A DNA stretch of 24,921 nt from positions 1 through 24,921 of the forward strand of contig JAEYXM010000208.1 in assembly GCA_023428465.1 (NCBI GenBank), given 5' to 3'. This document shows positions 16,422-23,438 of this stretch, piece by piece. Position 1 is the stretch's first letter. Every line of letters begins with the position of its first letter. The position numbers and the translations under genes are program-made. The DNA comes from Actinomycetes bacterium. GTDB taxonomy: Bacteria; Actinomycetota; Actinomycetes; Actinomycetales; Cellulomonadaceae. The notes below the pieces were generated by a model. That model made no database searches. It saw nothing but the letters and a program-made list of their open reading frames with translations, and was not told the DNA's origin.

Positions 16422-17399
16422 ATGACGACGCCCGACGAGCGCCCCGACGAGACGCCCGGCCGACGGCCGCGGTACGCCTACCTCGGCCCGGCGGGCACCT
16501 TCACCGAGGTCGCGCTGCGCCAGGTCGTCGGCCCCGAGGACGCCGAGTACCTGCCGCAGGTCGACGTGGTCTCCGCGATCGAGGCCGTCCGCCACGGCGA
16601 GGCGGACTACGCCGTCGTCGCCATCGAGAACTCCGTCGAGGGCGGCGTCACCGCGGTCCTCGACACCCTCGCGACGGGCGAGCCCCTCGTCCTGCTGGGC
16701 GAGATGCTCGTGCCCGTCTCGTTCGTGCTCGCCGCGCGGCCCGGCGTCGCCATGGGCGACATCCGCCGCATCTCGGCGCACCCGCACGCGTGGGCGCAGT
16801 GCCGCCGGTGGCTGCACACGAACCTGCCCGGCGTCGTGCACGTGCCCGCGACGTCCAACACCGCGCCCGCGGCCCTGCTCGCGGGCTCGCGCGAGGACCT
16901 GCCGTTCGACGCCGCGCTCGTCCCGCCCGCCGCGCTCGAGCACTACCGGCTCGAGGCGCTCGCCACGGGCGTCGCGGACTCCGACACCGCGGTGACCCGG
17001 TTCGTCGTCGTCGGGCACCCCGGGCACGTGCCGCCGCCGACGGGCGCGGACAAGACGACCCTCGTCGTGCACCTGCCGAGCAACAACGCCGGTGCGCTGC
17101 TGGAGATGCTCGAGCAGTTCTCCACGCGCGGCGTGAACCTGTCCCGCATCGAGTCGAGGCCCATCGGGGACGCGCTCGGTCGCTACTCGTTCTCGATCGA
17201 CGTCGAGGGGCACATCGCGGAGGAGCGCGTCGCCGAGGCCCTGATGGGCCTGCACCGCGTGTGCCCGCACGTGCGGTACCTCGGGTCCTACCCCCGCGTC
17301 GACGACCCGCACGGCGGCGTGCGCGTCGGCACGTACGACGCCGACTTCCAGTCCGCGCGCGCTTGGGTCCGGGCGCTGCGGGAGGGCCACGCGACCTGA
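16422..17399 (+). CDS. pheA: Prephenate dehydratase
   Basis: Converts prephenate to phenylpyruvate, the last committed step to phenylalanine; cytosolic, 325 aa, a stand-alone PDT-ACT enzyme without chorismate mutase. The catalytic PDT domain (about 16-200) shows YLGPAGTFTEVALRQ, AIENSVEGGVTAVLD, ISAHPHAWAQCRRWL and the TRF motif at 192-194 with catalytic T192. The regulatory ACT domain (about 213-290) carries NNAGALLEMLEQFSTRGVN and ESRP, the phenylalanine-binding signature, so feedback inhibition is expected. A start at 16422 is supported by AGGAGG seven nt upstream. Monocistronic; the next gene is convergent. Upstream is the divergent membrane-protein gene. Confidence 0.95.
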   Translation: MTTPDERPDETPGRRPRYAYLGPAGTFTEVALRQVVGPEDAEYLPQVDVVSAIEAVRHGEADYAVVAIENSVEGGVTAVLDTLATGEPLVLLGEMLVPVSFVLAARPGVAMGDIRRISAHPHAWAQCRRWLHTNLPGVVHVPATSNTAPAALLAGSREDLPFDAALVPPAALEHYRLEALATGVADSDTAVTRFVVVGHPGHVPPPTGADKTTLVVHLPSNNAGALLEMLEQFSTRGVNLSRIESRPIGDALGRYSFSIDVEGHIAEERVAEALMGLHRVCPHVRYLGSYPRVDDPHGGVRVGTYDADFQSARAWVRALREGHAT

Positions 17400-17422
17400 C
17401 GGTGCGTCCGGCGGCCGGTGCG

Positions 17423-17436
17423 CGTCGGGCCCGACG
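17423..17436. terminator. Palindrome between convergent pheA and lipid-kinase genes
   Basis: CGTCGGGCCCGACG is a perfect 14-nt palindrome in the 52-nt gap between the two convergent stop codons. Paired as RNA it would give a short stem on either strand; no U-tract. Role as a shared terminator is inferred from position. Confidence 0.35.
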
Positions 17437-17451
17437 GCGTGTGCCCGCGCG

Positions 17452-18654
17452 TCAGTCGGTCTGCTGCCGGCGGCGGTCGCCGTCCACGCGGACGGTCAGC
17501 GCGAGCGGGTCGACACGCGTCGCGATCTCGTACGCGCGGCCGATGATGTCGCCGTCCACCTGGATCTGCTGCGGGTCGCGCGTGCGGACGCGGAGCTGGC
17601 GGGCCCGGGCGTGCTCGATCTTGCCCGCCTTGTTGGGCAGGTTCGTCCGCACGCCGAAGCGCTGCAGCGCGACCTCCCCGAACAGCTGCGTCCACCCGAT
17701 CAGGCCCACCCGGGTGTCGATCGCACCGATGTCGAGCCACCCGTCGTCGACCACCGCGTCCGGCAGGAGCGAGATGCCGCCCGGCAGCTGACCGCAGTTG
17801 CCGATGAGCAGGCTGCGCAGCCGCACGTTGTACCAGGGGGACTCGTCGAGGGACATCTGCAGGCGCATCCGCCGGGCGTGCAGGTGCTTGATGCCCGCCA
17901 TGAAGTACGCGATCCAGCCCACCCGGGCCTTGAGGGTCTCGTCGGTGTCGGCGACCATCGCGGCGTCGAAGCCGAGCCCGCTGATCACCAGGAAGATGTG
18001 GTCGCGCGCCTCCTCGCGGGCGTCCGGCGGGGTCTCCTGCGGGGCGGCGGCCGCAGGGTCGGCCTGCGCGATGTCGTCGTGAACGTGGGACTCGTCGCGC
18101 ACCACGGTGAGCCAGCCGACGTCGATGCGCCGGTCCGCCCCGGTCAGCGCGATCCGCAGGAGCGCGTCGACGTCACCCAGCGGCAGGTCGAGGTTGCGCG
18201 CGAGCAGGTTGCCGGTGCCCTGCGGCAGCAGGCCCATCGCGGCGTCGGACCCCGCCAGGCCCTCCGCGACCGCCCGGACCGTCCCGTCGCCGCCGACCGC
18301 GACGACGACCTGCGCGCCCTGGGCGAGGGCCTCGCGCGTCTGCCCGACGCCCGGGTCCTCCGCCGTCGTCTCCAGCCACAGGGGCTCCGGCAGGTACCGC
18401 GCCGCGCAGGCCTGCACGACGGCGTCGCGCAGTGCCGGAACGCCGGGCTTCGTGGGGTTGGCGACGAAGGCCACGAGCGTGTGAGCCGCGTCGGTGAGAC
18501 CCGTCGCGGTGGTCCCGTCGCTGCCCGGTGGCGCGACCGACGGCTGCGCGGAGACGCCGGCGCCCAGCAGGGCCCGGCGGTTGAGGACGGCGAGGACGAC
18601 CGCGGCGGCGGCCAGGAGCGCAGCGGCAACCGCGACCCATGCGTACCAGGGCAT
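17452..18654 (-). CDS. Diacylglycerol kinase-family lipid kinase
   Basis: A DAGK-catalytic-domain kinase (YegS/DgkB/sphingosine-kinase type) that phosphorylates a membrane lipid such as diacylglycerol; 400 aa. A single N-terminal membrane helix (WYAWVAVAAALLAAAAVVLAVL, residues 3-24, written here as a span) anchors it, with a flexible linker to about 60. The nucleotide-binding core shows FVANPTKPG, GGDGT at 121-125 within VVVAVGGDGTVRAVAEGL, LLPQGTGNLLARNLDLP, and later GLGFDAAMVADT; the C-terminal beta-sandwich has NCGQLPGGISLLPDA and QIQVDGDIIG. An Ala/Asp/Glu-rich insert (about 185-215) precedes the GLGFDA motif. ATG start with TACCGT six nt upstream, so probably leaderless. Divergent from serS, 84 nt apart. 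Confidence 0.88.
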   Translation of the reverse strand: MPWYAWVAVAAALLAAAAVVLAVLNRRALLGAGVSAQPSVAPPGSDGTTATGLTDAAHTLVAFVANPTKPGVPALRDAVVQACAARYLPEPLWLETTAEDPGVGQTREALAQGAQVVVAVGGDGTVRAVAEGLAGSDAAMGLLPQGTGNLLARNLDLPLGDVDALLRIALTGADRRIDVGWLTVVRDESHVHDDIAQADPAAAAPQETPPDAREEARDHIFLVISGLGFDAAMVADTDETLKARVGWIAYFMAGIKHLHARRMRLQMSLDESPWYNVRLRSLLIGNCGQLPGGISLLPDAVVDDGWLDIGAIDTRVGLIGWTQLFGEVALQRFGVRTNLPNKAGKIEHARARQLRVRTRDPQQIQVDGDIIGRAYEIATRVDPLALTVRVDGDRRRQQTD

Positions 18655-18660
18655 GGCGAC

Positions 18661-18666
18661 ACGGTA
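18661..18666 (-). promoter_or_regulatory. -10 box for leaderless lipid-kinase mRNA
   Basis: On the minus strand this is TACCGT, six nt before the ATG at 18654. It faces the serS -10 box 60 nt away, so the 84-nt intergenic region holds two divergent promoters. Confidence 0.6.
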
Positions 18667-18726
18667 CGTGCAGGCGGGCCACCGCACACCCGCAATGGCC
18701 CGCAGCATGCGTGCAGCGCTGCCCGA

Positions 18727-18732
18727 TACCCT
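18727..18732 (+). promoter_or_regulatory. -10 box for leaderless serS mRNA
   Basis: TACCCT, then exactly six nt, then GTG at 18739. There is no room for a leader, so no T-box or other riboswitch can control serS here. Confidence 0.6.
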
Positions 18733-18738
18733 CTGAGG

Positions 18739-20022
18739 GTGATCGACCTGCGCCTTCTCCGCACCGCCCCCGAGGCCGTCCGGGCCAGCCAGCGCCTGCG
18801 CGGCGAGGACCCCGCGCTCGTGGACTCCGCCGTCGCGCTCGACGAGCGGCGCCGCGCGTCCCTGACGCGCTTCGAGCAGCTCCGGGCGGAGCAGAAGGAC
18901 CTCGGCCGGCAGGTCGCGAAGGCCTCCGCGGAGGAGCGCCCCGCGGTGCTCGCGCGCGCCAAGGCCCTCGCGGAGGAGGTGAAGGCCGCCGAGGCCGACG
19001 CCGCCGCGGCCGCCGCGGAGCTCGACGAGGTCATGTGGCGCATCCCGAACGTCGTCGTCGACGGCGTCCCTGCGGGCGGCGAGGACGACTACGTGGTCCT
19101 CCGCCACGTCGGCACCCCGCGGGACCTCGCAGCAGAGCTCGGTGACGTGCCGGTGCGCGACCACCTCGAGCTGGGCGAGCTGCTCGGCGCGATCGACGTC
19201 GAGCGCGGCACCAAGGTGTCGGGCGCGCGGTTCTACTTCCTCACCGGGATCGGCGCGCGGCTCGAGCTCGCCCTGCTCAACGCGGCCGTCGACCGCGCCG
19301 TGACGGCCGGGTTCACGCTCATGACGCCGCCGACGCTCGTCCGCCCCGAGATCATGCGCGGCACCGGGTTCCTCGGCGCGCACGCCGACGAGATCTACCA
19401 CCTCGGCACGGACGACCTGTACCTCGTCGGGACGTCGGAGGTCGCGCTCGCGGGCTACCACTCCGACGAGATCCTCGACCTCACCGGCGGCCCGCGCCGC
19501 TACGCCGGCCTGTCGACCTGCTACCGGCGCGAGGCCGGCTCCTACGGCAAGGACACGCGCGGCATCATCCGCGTCCACCAGTTCAACAAGGTCGAGATGT
19601 TCAGCTACACGACCCTGGAGGACGCCGAGGCGGAGCACGCCCGCCTGCTCGCCTTCGAGGAGGAGATGCTCGCGCTCGTCGAGCTGCCCTACCGCGTGAT
19701 CGACACCGCCGCCGGGGACCTGGGCTCGTCGGCCGCGCGCAAGTTCGACTGCGAGGCGTGGCTGCCCAGCCAGGGCCGGTACCTCGAGCTCACGTCGACG
19801 TCGAACTGCACGACGTTCCAGGCCCGCCGCCTCGGCATCCGTGAGCGCCAGGAATCCGGCGAGACGCGCACCGCGGCCACGCTCAACGGCACGCTCGCCA
19901 CGACGCGCTGGCTCGTCGCGATCCTCGAGAACCACCAGCAGGCCGACGGGTCCGTGCGCGTGCCGACCGGGCTGCGGCCCTACCTCGGCGGCCTCGAGGT
20001 GCTGCGGCCGGCGGGGGCGTGA
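18739..20022 (+). CDS. serS: Seryl-tRNA synthetase
   Basis: Charges tRNA-Ser (and tRNA-Sec) with serine; class II synthetase, cytosolic, 427 aa, the standard length. Residues 1-105 form the tRNA-binding coiled-coil arm (starts VIDLRLLRTAPEAVRASQR, then FEQLRAEQKDLGRQV and an Ala/Glu-rich return helix). The catalytic core has motif 1 around GFTLMTPPTLVRPEIM, TSEVALAGYHSDEIL for serine binding, motif 2 CYRREAGSYGKDTRG, LTSTSNCTTFQARR, and motif 3 TLNGTLATTRWLVAILE. The frame stays open more than 1 kb upstream but the GTG at 18739 is correct by homology and by the -10 box six nt before it. The TGA overlaps the GTG of the following HAD gene by 4 nt. Confidence 0.96.
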   Translation: MIDLRLLRTAPEAVRASQRLRGEDPALVDSAVALDERRRASLTRFEQLRAEQKDLGRQVAKASAEERPAVLARAKALAEEVKAAEADAAAAAAELDEVMWRIPNVVVDGVPAGGEDDYVVLRHVGTPRDLAAELGDVPVRDHLELGELLGAIDVERGTKVSGARFYFLTGIGARLELALLNAAVDRAVTAGFTLMTPPTLVRPEIMRGTGFLGAHADEIYHLGTDDLYLVGTSEVALAGYHSDEILDLTGGPRRYAGLSTCYRREAGSYGKDTRGIIRVHQFNKVEMFSYTTLEDAEAEHARLLAFEEEMLALVELPYRVIDTAAGDLGSSAARKFDCEAWLPSQGRYLELTSTSNCTTFQARRLGIRERQESGETRTAATLNGTLATTRWLVAILENHQQADGSVRVPTGLRPYLGGLEVLRPAGA

Positions 20023-20873
20023 GGGTGCCGGCAGACGCGACGGCGTCGGGCGGCGGGGTGGCGGCGGGCGCGACGGCGTCGGACCCTCTGCTGGTCGCGA
20101 TCGACGTCGACGGGACGCTCATGCGCCCGGACGGAACCATCTCGCGGCCGGTGCGGGACGCGGTCACGGCGGTGCAGGCGGCGGGGCACCACGTGGTGCT
20201 CGCGACGGGCCGGTCGGTGATCTCGGCGGGCCCGATCGCGCAGGACCTCGGCCTGGTCACCGGCCCCGCGGTGTGCTCCAACGGCGCGGTGACGGTCCGC
20301 ATGGACCCGAGCGTCGACATCGGCTACGAGGTCGTGGGGACCATCACGTTCGACCCGGGCCCGGCGCTGCGGATCGTCCGCGCCGAGCTGCCCGACGCCG
20401 CGTACGCGGTCGAGGACGTGGGTCGCGGCTTCTACGTGTCCAAGCCGTTCCCGCCGAACGAGATCGAGGGTGTGCACGTCGTCGTCGACTTCGAGCACCT
20501 GTGCACCCTGCCGGCGACGCGCGTCGTCATCCGCAGCCCCGAGCACACGCAGGACGACTTCCATGCCCTCGTCGAGCGCATCGGCCTGCACGAGGTGTCG
20601 TACTCCGTGGGCTGGGTCGCGTGGCTGGACCTCAACCCGAAGGGCGTCACGAAGGCCACGGGTCTCGAGGAGGTCCGGCAGGGTCTTGGCGTGCGCCCGG
20701 AGCGGACGGTCGCGATCGGCGACGGCCGCAACGACCTCGAGATGCTCGCGTGGGCAGCCCGCGGCGTCGCTATGGGCAACTCCGACGCCGTGGTGCAGGC
20801 CGCCGCGGACGAGGTCGCCCCTCACGTCGACGCCGACGGCGCGGCGACGATCCTGGAGTCCCTCCTGCCCTGA
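20019..20873 (+). CDS. HAD-superfamily (Cof-type, IIB) phosphatase
   Basis: A cytosolic haloacid-dehalogenase-fold phosphatase of the Cof/YbiV kind, likely acting on sugar phosphates or flavin/vitamin intermediates; 284 aa. After a 22-residue Ala/Gly-rich lead, motif I DVDGT gives nucleophile D29 and acid/base D31; motif II is LATGRS; the lysine motif is NPKGVTKATGL; motif III is GDGRND at 234-239. The IIB cap sits between motifs II and III. Its GTG overlaps the serS stop (GTGA), so it is co-transcribed and probably coupled to serS, an arrangement I recall as common in actinobacteria. Substrate cannot be told. Confidence 0.9.
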   Translation: MRVPADATASGGGVAAGATASDPLLVAIDVDGTLMRPDGTISRPVRDAVTAVQAAGHHVVLATGRSVISAGPIAQDLGLVTGPAVCSNGAVTVRMDPSVDIGYEVVGTITFDPGPALRIVRAELPDAAYAVEDVGRGFYVSKPFPPNEIEGVHVVVDFEHLCTLPATRVVIRSPEHTQDDFHALVERIGLHEVSYSVGWVAWLDLNPKGVTKATGLEEVRQGLGVRPERTVAIGDGRNDLEMLAWAARGVAMGNSDAVVQAAADEVAPHVDADGAATILESLLP

Positions 20874-20906
20874 CCCACGCCGCGCGAGCCGCCCCGGCGT
20901 CGCCGA

Positions 20907-20971
20907 TCCCACCCCTCCCCACCCCCACCCCCACCCCCCCAGCCCTCCTCTCCCCCCTCCCCCCTCCCCCC
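20907..20971. other. Polypyrimidine (C-rich) tract
   Basis: A 65-nt stretch made almost only of C with scattered T and A; the complement is a run of G tracts fitting a G-quadruplex pattern. It begins 34 nt after the HAD stop and ends just before the first 41-nt palindrome. It could act in termination of HAD transcripts or arise by slippage; no gene is present between 20874 and 21082. Confidence 0.6.
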
Positions 20972-20992
20972 GGGGCCCCGCCGCCGGCGTCC

Positions 20993-21033
20993 GCTGTAGC
21001 GAAACCGGCGCCATCCGACGGTTTCGCTACAGC
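20993..21033. repeat. 41-nt palindromic repeat, copy 1
   Basis: Two 18-nt arms (20993-21010 and 21016-21033) pair at 17 of 18 positions around the loop CCATC. Outer arm GCTGTAGCGAAACCG is exactly matched by its complement. It lies 50 nt downstream of the DUF559 stop (minus strand), where it could also act as its terminator. Confidence 0.85.
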
Positions 21034-21082
21034 GAGAGCCGGTGGGGAGTGGGCGCACTGGCGCGAGCCGGCCGGCCGCGGG

Positions 21083-22024
21083 TCACGTCGCGGTGCACGT
21101 GGGGCCGCAGGGCTGGGGAGATCCTCGCCAGCCACCGCGACGCAGCGCCGAGGCGACCTGGCGCGCGCAGGCGCAGGGGGTCACGAGGACGTGGCGCCAG
21201 CGGTACCGCAGGGTGAGGTCCCCGCGCTCCAGGAGGACCGCGTTGTCGCGCCACGCGTCCGCATCGGTCCGGCCGCCCGGATGGCCGAGCCACCCGTCGA
21301 GCTCGATGCTGACGGCGAAGCGCTCGTACCGGCGGTCTGCGCGGGTCCACCGGCCGTCGACCCGGCGGCGCACCTGCAGGACGGCGCGTGGGAGGGCGTG
21401 CCGGCGCTCGACGTCGTGGTGGTACCGGCGTTCGAGCGGTGACTCGACGCCGTCGGCGACGTCCGCGATCAGCTCGTCGAGGAGCGCCCGGCGGGGCACG
21501 CGACTGCGACGCCGGGCTGCGGCCGCGATGGCTGCGGGTGGGACCCCCGTGCGCACCGCCGCGCAGATCCAGGAGACGGCGTCGTCGACCGTCCTTGCCT
21601 GTGCCACGAGGTCGACGGTCGTCTCCGGCGCAACGACGGCCGGGAGCCACCCACGGGTGGCAGGCATCGACGCCCGGGTGTGGATCCGGACGCCCTCGGT
21701 GGGCCGGACGCGACGCGACGCCGGGATGCTGACGTCGACCACCTCGGGCTCCCGCCCCGTCATCCCGAGAAGTCGTGCGGCGGCGTCGTGGCTGAGGGCG
21801 GCGCCGGGGCCGGCGTACCTGACGGCCGCGAGGGCGCGTGATCGCCACGGCACCGGGCCCGAGTAGGTGTAGAGGACCCCGCGGTGCAGCCGCTGCCACC
21901 GACCGGCGTCGACCTGGCGCCGGACCCACGTGGGGTCGAGCCCGAGCCCGAGCAGCTGGGCCGTGGTGAGGACGCCGTCATGGACGCGGGCCGTCGAGCT
22001 GAGGAGGTCGGGGTTGGCGCGCAC
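21083..22024 (-). CDS. DUF559/AbiEi-like protein with Vsr-type nuclease fold
   Basis: An actinobacterial family, often annotated as AbiEi-like antitoxin or DUF559; 313 aa, true function unknown. Residues 1-90 resemble the AbiEi winged-helix domain (GVLTTAQLLGLGLDPTWVRRQ, RLHRGVLYTYSGP, LSHDAAARLLGM). The C-terminal part from about 190 matches the Vsr/DUF559 restriction-endonuclease-like fold: VESPLERRY (E194, E198), IELDGW (E241, D243), then WRDNAVLLERGDLTLRYRW. Those acids fit a metal-dependent nuclease site, but activity is unproven. No AbiEii toxin gene is adjacent. The tail after 285 is Cys/Gly-rich. GTG start; CAGGCT on the minus strand lies six nt upstream. It is flanked by palindromic repeats on both sides and lies in the most repeat-rich part of the window, hinting at acquired DNA. 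Confidence 0.75.
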   Translation of the reverse strand: MRANPDLLSSTARVHDGVLTTAQLLGLGLDPTWVRRQVDAGRWQRLHRGVLYTYSGPVPWRSRALAAVRYAGPGAALSHDAAARLLGMTGREPEVVDVSIPASRRVRPTEGVRIHTRASMPATRGWLPAVVAPETTVDLVAQARTVDDAVSWICAAVRTGVPPAAIAAAARRRSRVPRRALLDELIADVADGVESPLERRYHHDVERRHALPRAVLQVRRRVDGRWTRADRRYERFAVSIELDGWLGHPGGRTDADAWRDNAVLLERGDLTLRYRWRHVLVTPCACARQVASALRRGGWRGSPQPCGPTCTAT

Positions 22025-22146
22025 GAGTCGAGCCTGGTGCCGTCGGCCCGCGTGTCGGTGTTCTCCACAGGCCCGATCTCTACGCCCCGCCGCCTCGACC
22101 CCACCACCGCGGCGGCCGGGCCTCGCCCTGGGTTGCCGCCCGGCTG

Positions 22147-22187
22147 GCTGTAGCGAAGCCGTCGCTATCCGACGCTTTCGCTACAGC
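22147..22187. repeat. 41-nt palindromic repeat, copy 2
   Basis: Arms 22147-22164 and 22170-22187 pair at 16 of 18 positions around loop CTATC. Same orientation as copies 1 and 3. Together with preceding CCCTGGGTTGCCG (22126-22138) it forms a 62-nt unit repeated 113 nt downstream. Confidence 0.85.
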
Positions 22188-22259
22188 CGGCCGGGCCAGG
22201 CCCCGAGGCGGCCCCCCGCCTGCCGCCGCCAACGCCCACCCTGGGTTGCCGTCCGCCTG

Positions 22260-22300
22260 GGTGTAGCGAAACCGTCGCTATCCGACGCTGTCGCTACAGC
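22260..22300. repeat. 41-nt palindromic repeat, copy 3
   Basis: Arms 22260-22277 and 22283-22300 around loop CTATC, with three mispairs out of 18. The preceding CCCTGGGTTGCCG (22239-22251) is identical to that before copy 2, at the same distance, showing that copies 2 and 3 arose by duplication of a larger unit. Confidence 0.85.
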
Positions 22301-22356
22301 GTGTTCGGGAGGGAGGGGTGAGCCGGTGGCGGGGTGTGGCTGAGATGCGCTGGGAC

Positions 22357-22477
22357 GCGGGGTGCCGTGGGCCAGCGGGAGAGGGTCAGGCGTCCGGGGA
22401 CTTGGGGTCGAGGTGGAGGCGGGGGTGCCGTGCCCGGCGGGTGCGGGTCAGGCGTCCGGGGACTTGTGGTCGAAGTG
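22357..22477. repeat. Tandem duplication of the SIP gene 3' end
   Basis: A unit of about 58 nt is present twice in tandem with a 62-nt period. The best-conserved part is 33 nt long (22383-22415 and 22445-22477, 31 of 33 identical, starting GGGTCAGGCGTCCGGGG). The right copy holds the real stop and last nine or so codons of the siderophore-interacting protein; the left copy therefore encodes a ghost tail ending PKSPDA plus a stop on the minus strand. Confidence 0.8.
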
Positions 22478-23416
22478 CGCGACGCCGCGACGCCAGTACG
22501 CCGTCATGGCCCAGGAGTCGCGCGGGACACCGGCCGCGACCAGCGCCGCGCGGATCCGGCGGATCTGGGCGGCCTCCGCCGCCGCCCACCAGAACGTCCC
22601 CGTGCCGGTGGTCCCACCGTCCGCCGCTGCGGCCGACGGCGTCGGGAGGAGCCGCTCGACCGACGGCGTCACGTCCGCTGACTCGACCGACGGCGTCGGG
22701 ACCCCGGCGTCGGTCGGCGTCACGTCCGCCGCTGCGACCGGCGGCGTCGCGAGGAGCCGCTCGACTGCGGTCGCGAGGGCACCGTCGTCGGTCGGCGCGA
22801 GCTGGACGACGTCGAGACCGGCTCGCGCGGGCAGGGGCAGGTCGGCCCCCGTCGCCGAGCCCACCCCGACGAGGACCGTCACGTGCGCCGATGCCGGCAG
22901 GCGGTCGAGCCAGTTGCGGACGGCGGGCAGACCGGTCGCATCGACGGCGAGCACGTACCGCGGGCGGTCGAGGGGCCGCAGCGCGGAGCTCTTCGGCCCC
23001 AGCACACCGACCTCCTGGCCCACCTGCGCCTGTGCGGCCCAGCGCGAGGCCGGGCCGTGGTCGCCGGCCACGATCTCGAGCACGAGCGGCCCACCCTCGA
23101 CGTGCGTGCGGACCGTCATCTCGCGGTAGGTCAGCGCCGGGTCGCGCTTGTCCAGCCAGGCACCGTCGACGACGCGCGGGTGCACGACGTCGGCGCCGGG
23201 CCGCGCGGGGACGAAGAGCTTCACGTGGTCGGTGACGCCGAGCGAGACGAGGCCGGCGACGTCGGGCCCGTCGAGCGTGATGCGCCGCAGGCCCGCGCCC
23301 AGGTCGGCGACGTCGGCCACCGCGAGGCGGCGGGCGACGAGCGGGTGCGTGACCTTGCCTCCTGCGTCCGGCGCCGCCGAGCCGGGTGACGTCATGCCGT
23401 TCGTCGTGGTGGGCAC
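22448..23416 (-). CDS. Siderophore-interacting protein (SIP, flavin-dependent ferric-siderophore reductase)
   Basis: Predicted to release iron from imported ferric siderophores by reduction with NAD(P)H via FAD; cytosolic, 322 aa from the GTG chosen. The FAD-binding domain has VARRLAVADVADLGAGLRR, DHVKLFVPA, DPALTYREMTVR and HGPASRWAAQAQVG; the SIP nucleotide domain has RYVLAVDATGLPAVRNWL, FWWAAAEAAQIRRIR and the typical end AMTAYWRRG. The flavin motif usually RxYT reads REMT here. Residues about 218-266 are an Ala/Thr/Pro/Val-rich insert produced by an in-frame duplication. GGAGGT stands three nt before the GTG at 23416; an ATG at 23395 (315 aa) is a real alternative. A DtxR-type iron box lies 138 nt upstream, so repression by iron is likely. 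Confidence 0.88.
   Translation of the reverse strand: MPTTTNGMTSPGSAAPDAGGKVTHPLVARRLAVADVADLGAGLRRITLDGPDVAGLVSLGVTDHVKLFVPARPGADVVHPRVVDGAWLDKRDPALTYREMTVRTHVEGGPLVLEIVAGDHGPASRWAAQAQVGQEVGVLGPKSSALRPLDRPRYVLAVDATGLPAVRNWLDRLPASAHVTVLVGVGSATGADLPLPARAGLDVVQLAPTDDGALATAVERLLATPPVAAADVTPTDAGVPTPSVESADVTPSVERLLPTPSAAAADGGTTGTGTFWWAAAEAAQIRRIRAALVAAGVPRDSWAMTAYWRRGVAHFDHKSPDA
22621..22765. repeat. In-frame 105-nt duplication within the SIP gene
   Basis: The 40-nt stretches 22621-22660 and 22726-22765 agree at 37 of 40 positions and are 105 nt (35 codons) apart, preserving frame. In protein this gives VERLLPTPSAAAAD versus VERLLATPPVAAAD, with ADVTP also occurring twice between them. It lengthens a loop in the nucleotide-binding domain relative to what I expect for SIPs. 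Confidence 0.75.
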
Positions 23417-23438
23417 GGGACCTCCGGGGCGGGGTGGG

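Larger units (their letters stand above)
22025..22447. other. Non-coding, repeat-filled interval
   Basis: I see no gene in these 423 nt. The left third is the upstream region of the DUF559 gene. The middle holds palindrome copies 2 and 3, and the right end holds a duplicated copy of the siderophore-interacting-protein 3' end. Reading frames across it are open only because of the high G+C. Confidence 0.7.

Noticed and set aside
17611..18738. Upstream extension of the serS frame giving an 803-aa protein
   Set aside because: The extension is antisense to the lipid kinase and SerRS begins at the conserved IDLRLLR; a -10 box lies six nt before the GTG.
18655..18738. T-box riboswitch before serS
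   Set aside because: The gap is 84 nt, is shared with a divergent gene, and serS appears leaderless; no stem I or T-box sequence is present.
21083..22024. Complete AbiE toxin-antitoxin pair
   Set aside because: Only the AbiEi-like protein is present; no nucleotidyltransferase toxin gene lies on either side.
20993..22300. CRISPR-like array
   Set aside because: Only three repeats, spacings of about 1.1 kb and 72 nt, near-complete palindromes and no cas genes.
22318..23235. Plus-strand 305-codon frame over the SIP gene
   Set aside because: Antisense to a recognised gene, Arg/Pro/Ser-rich, no ribosome site or family resemblance.
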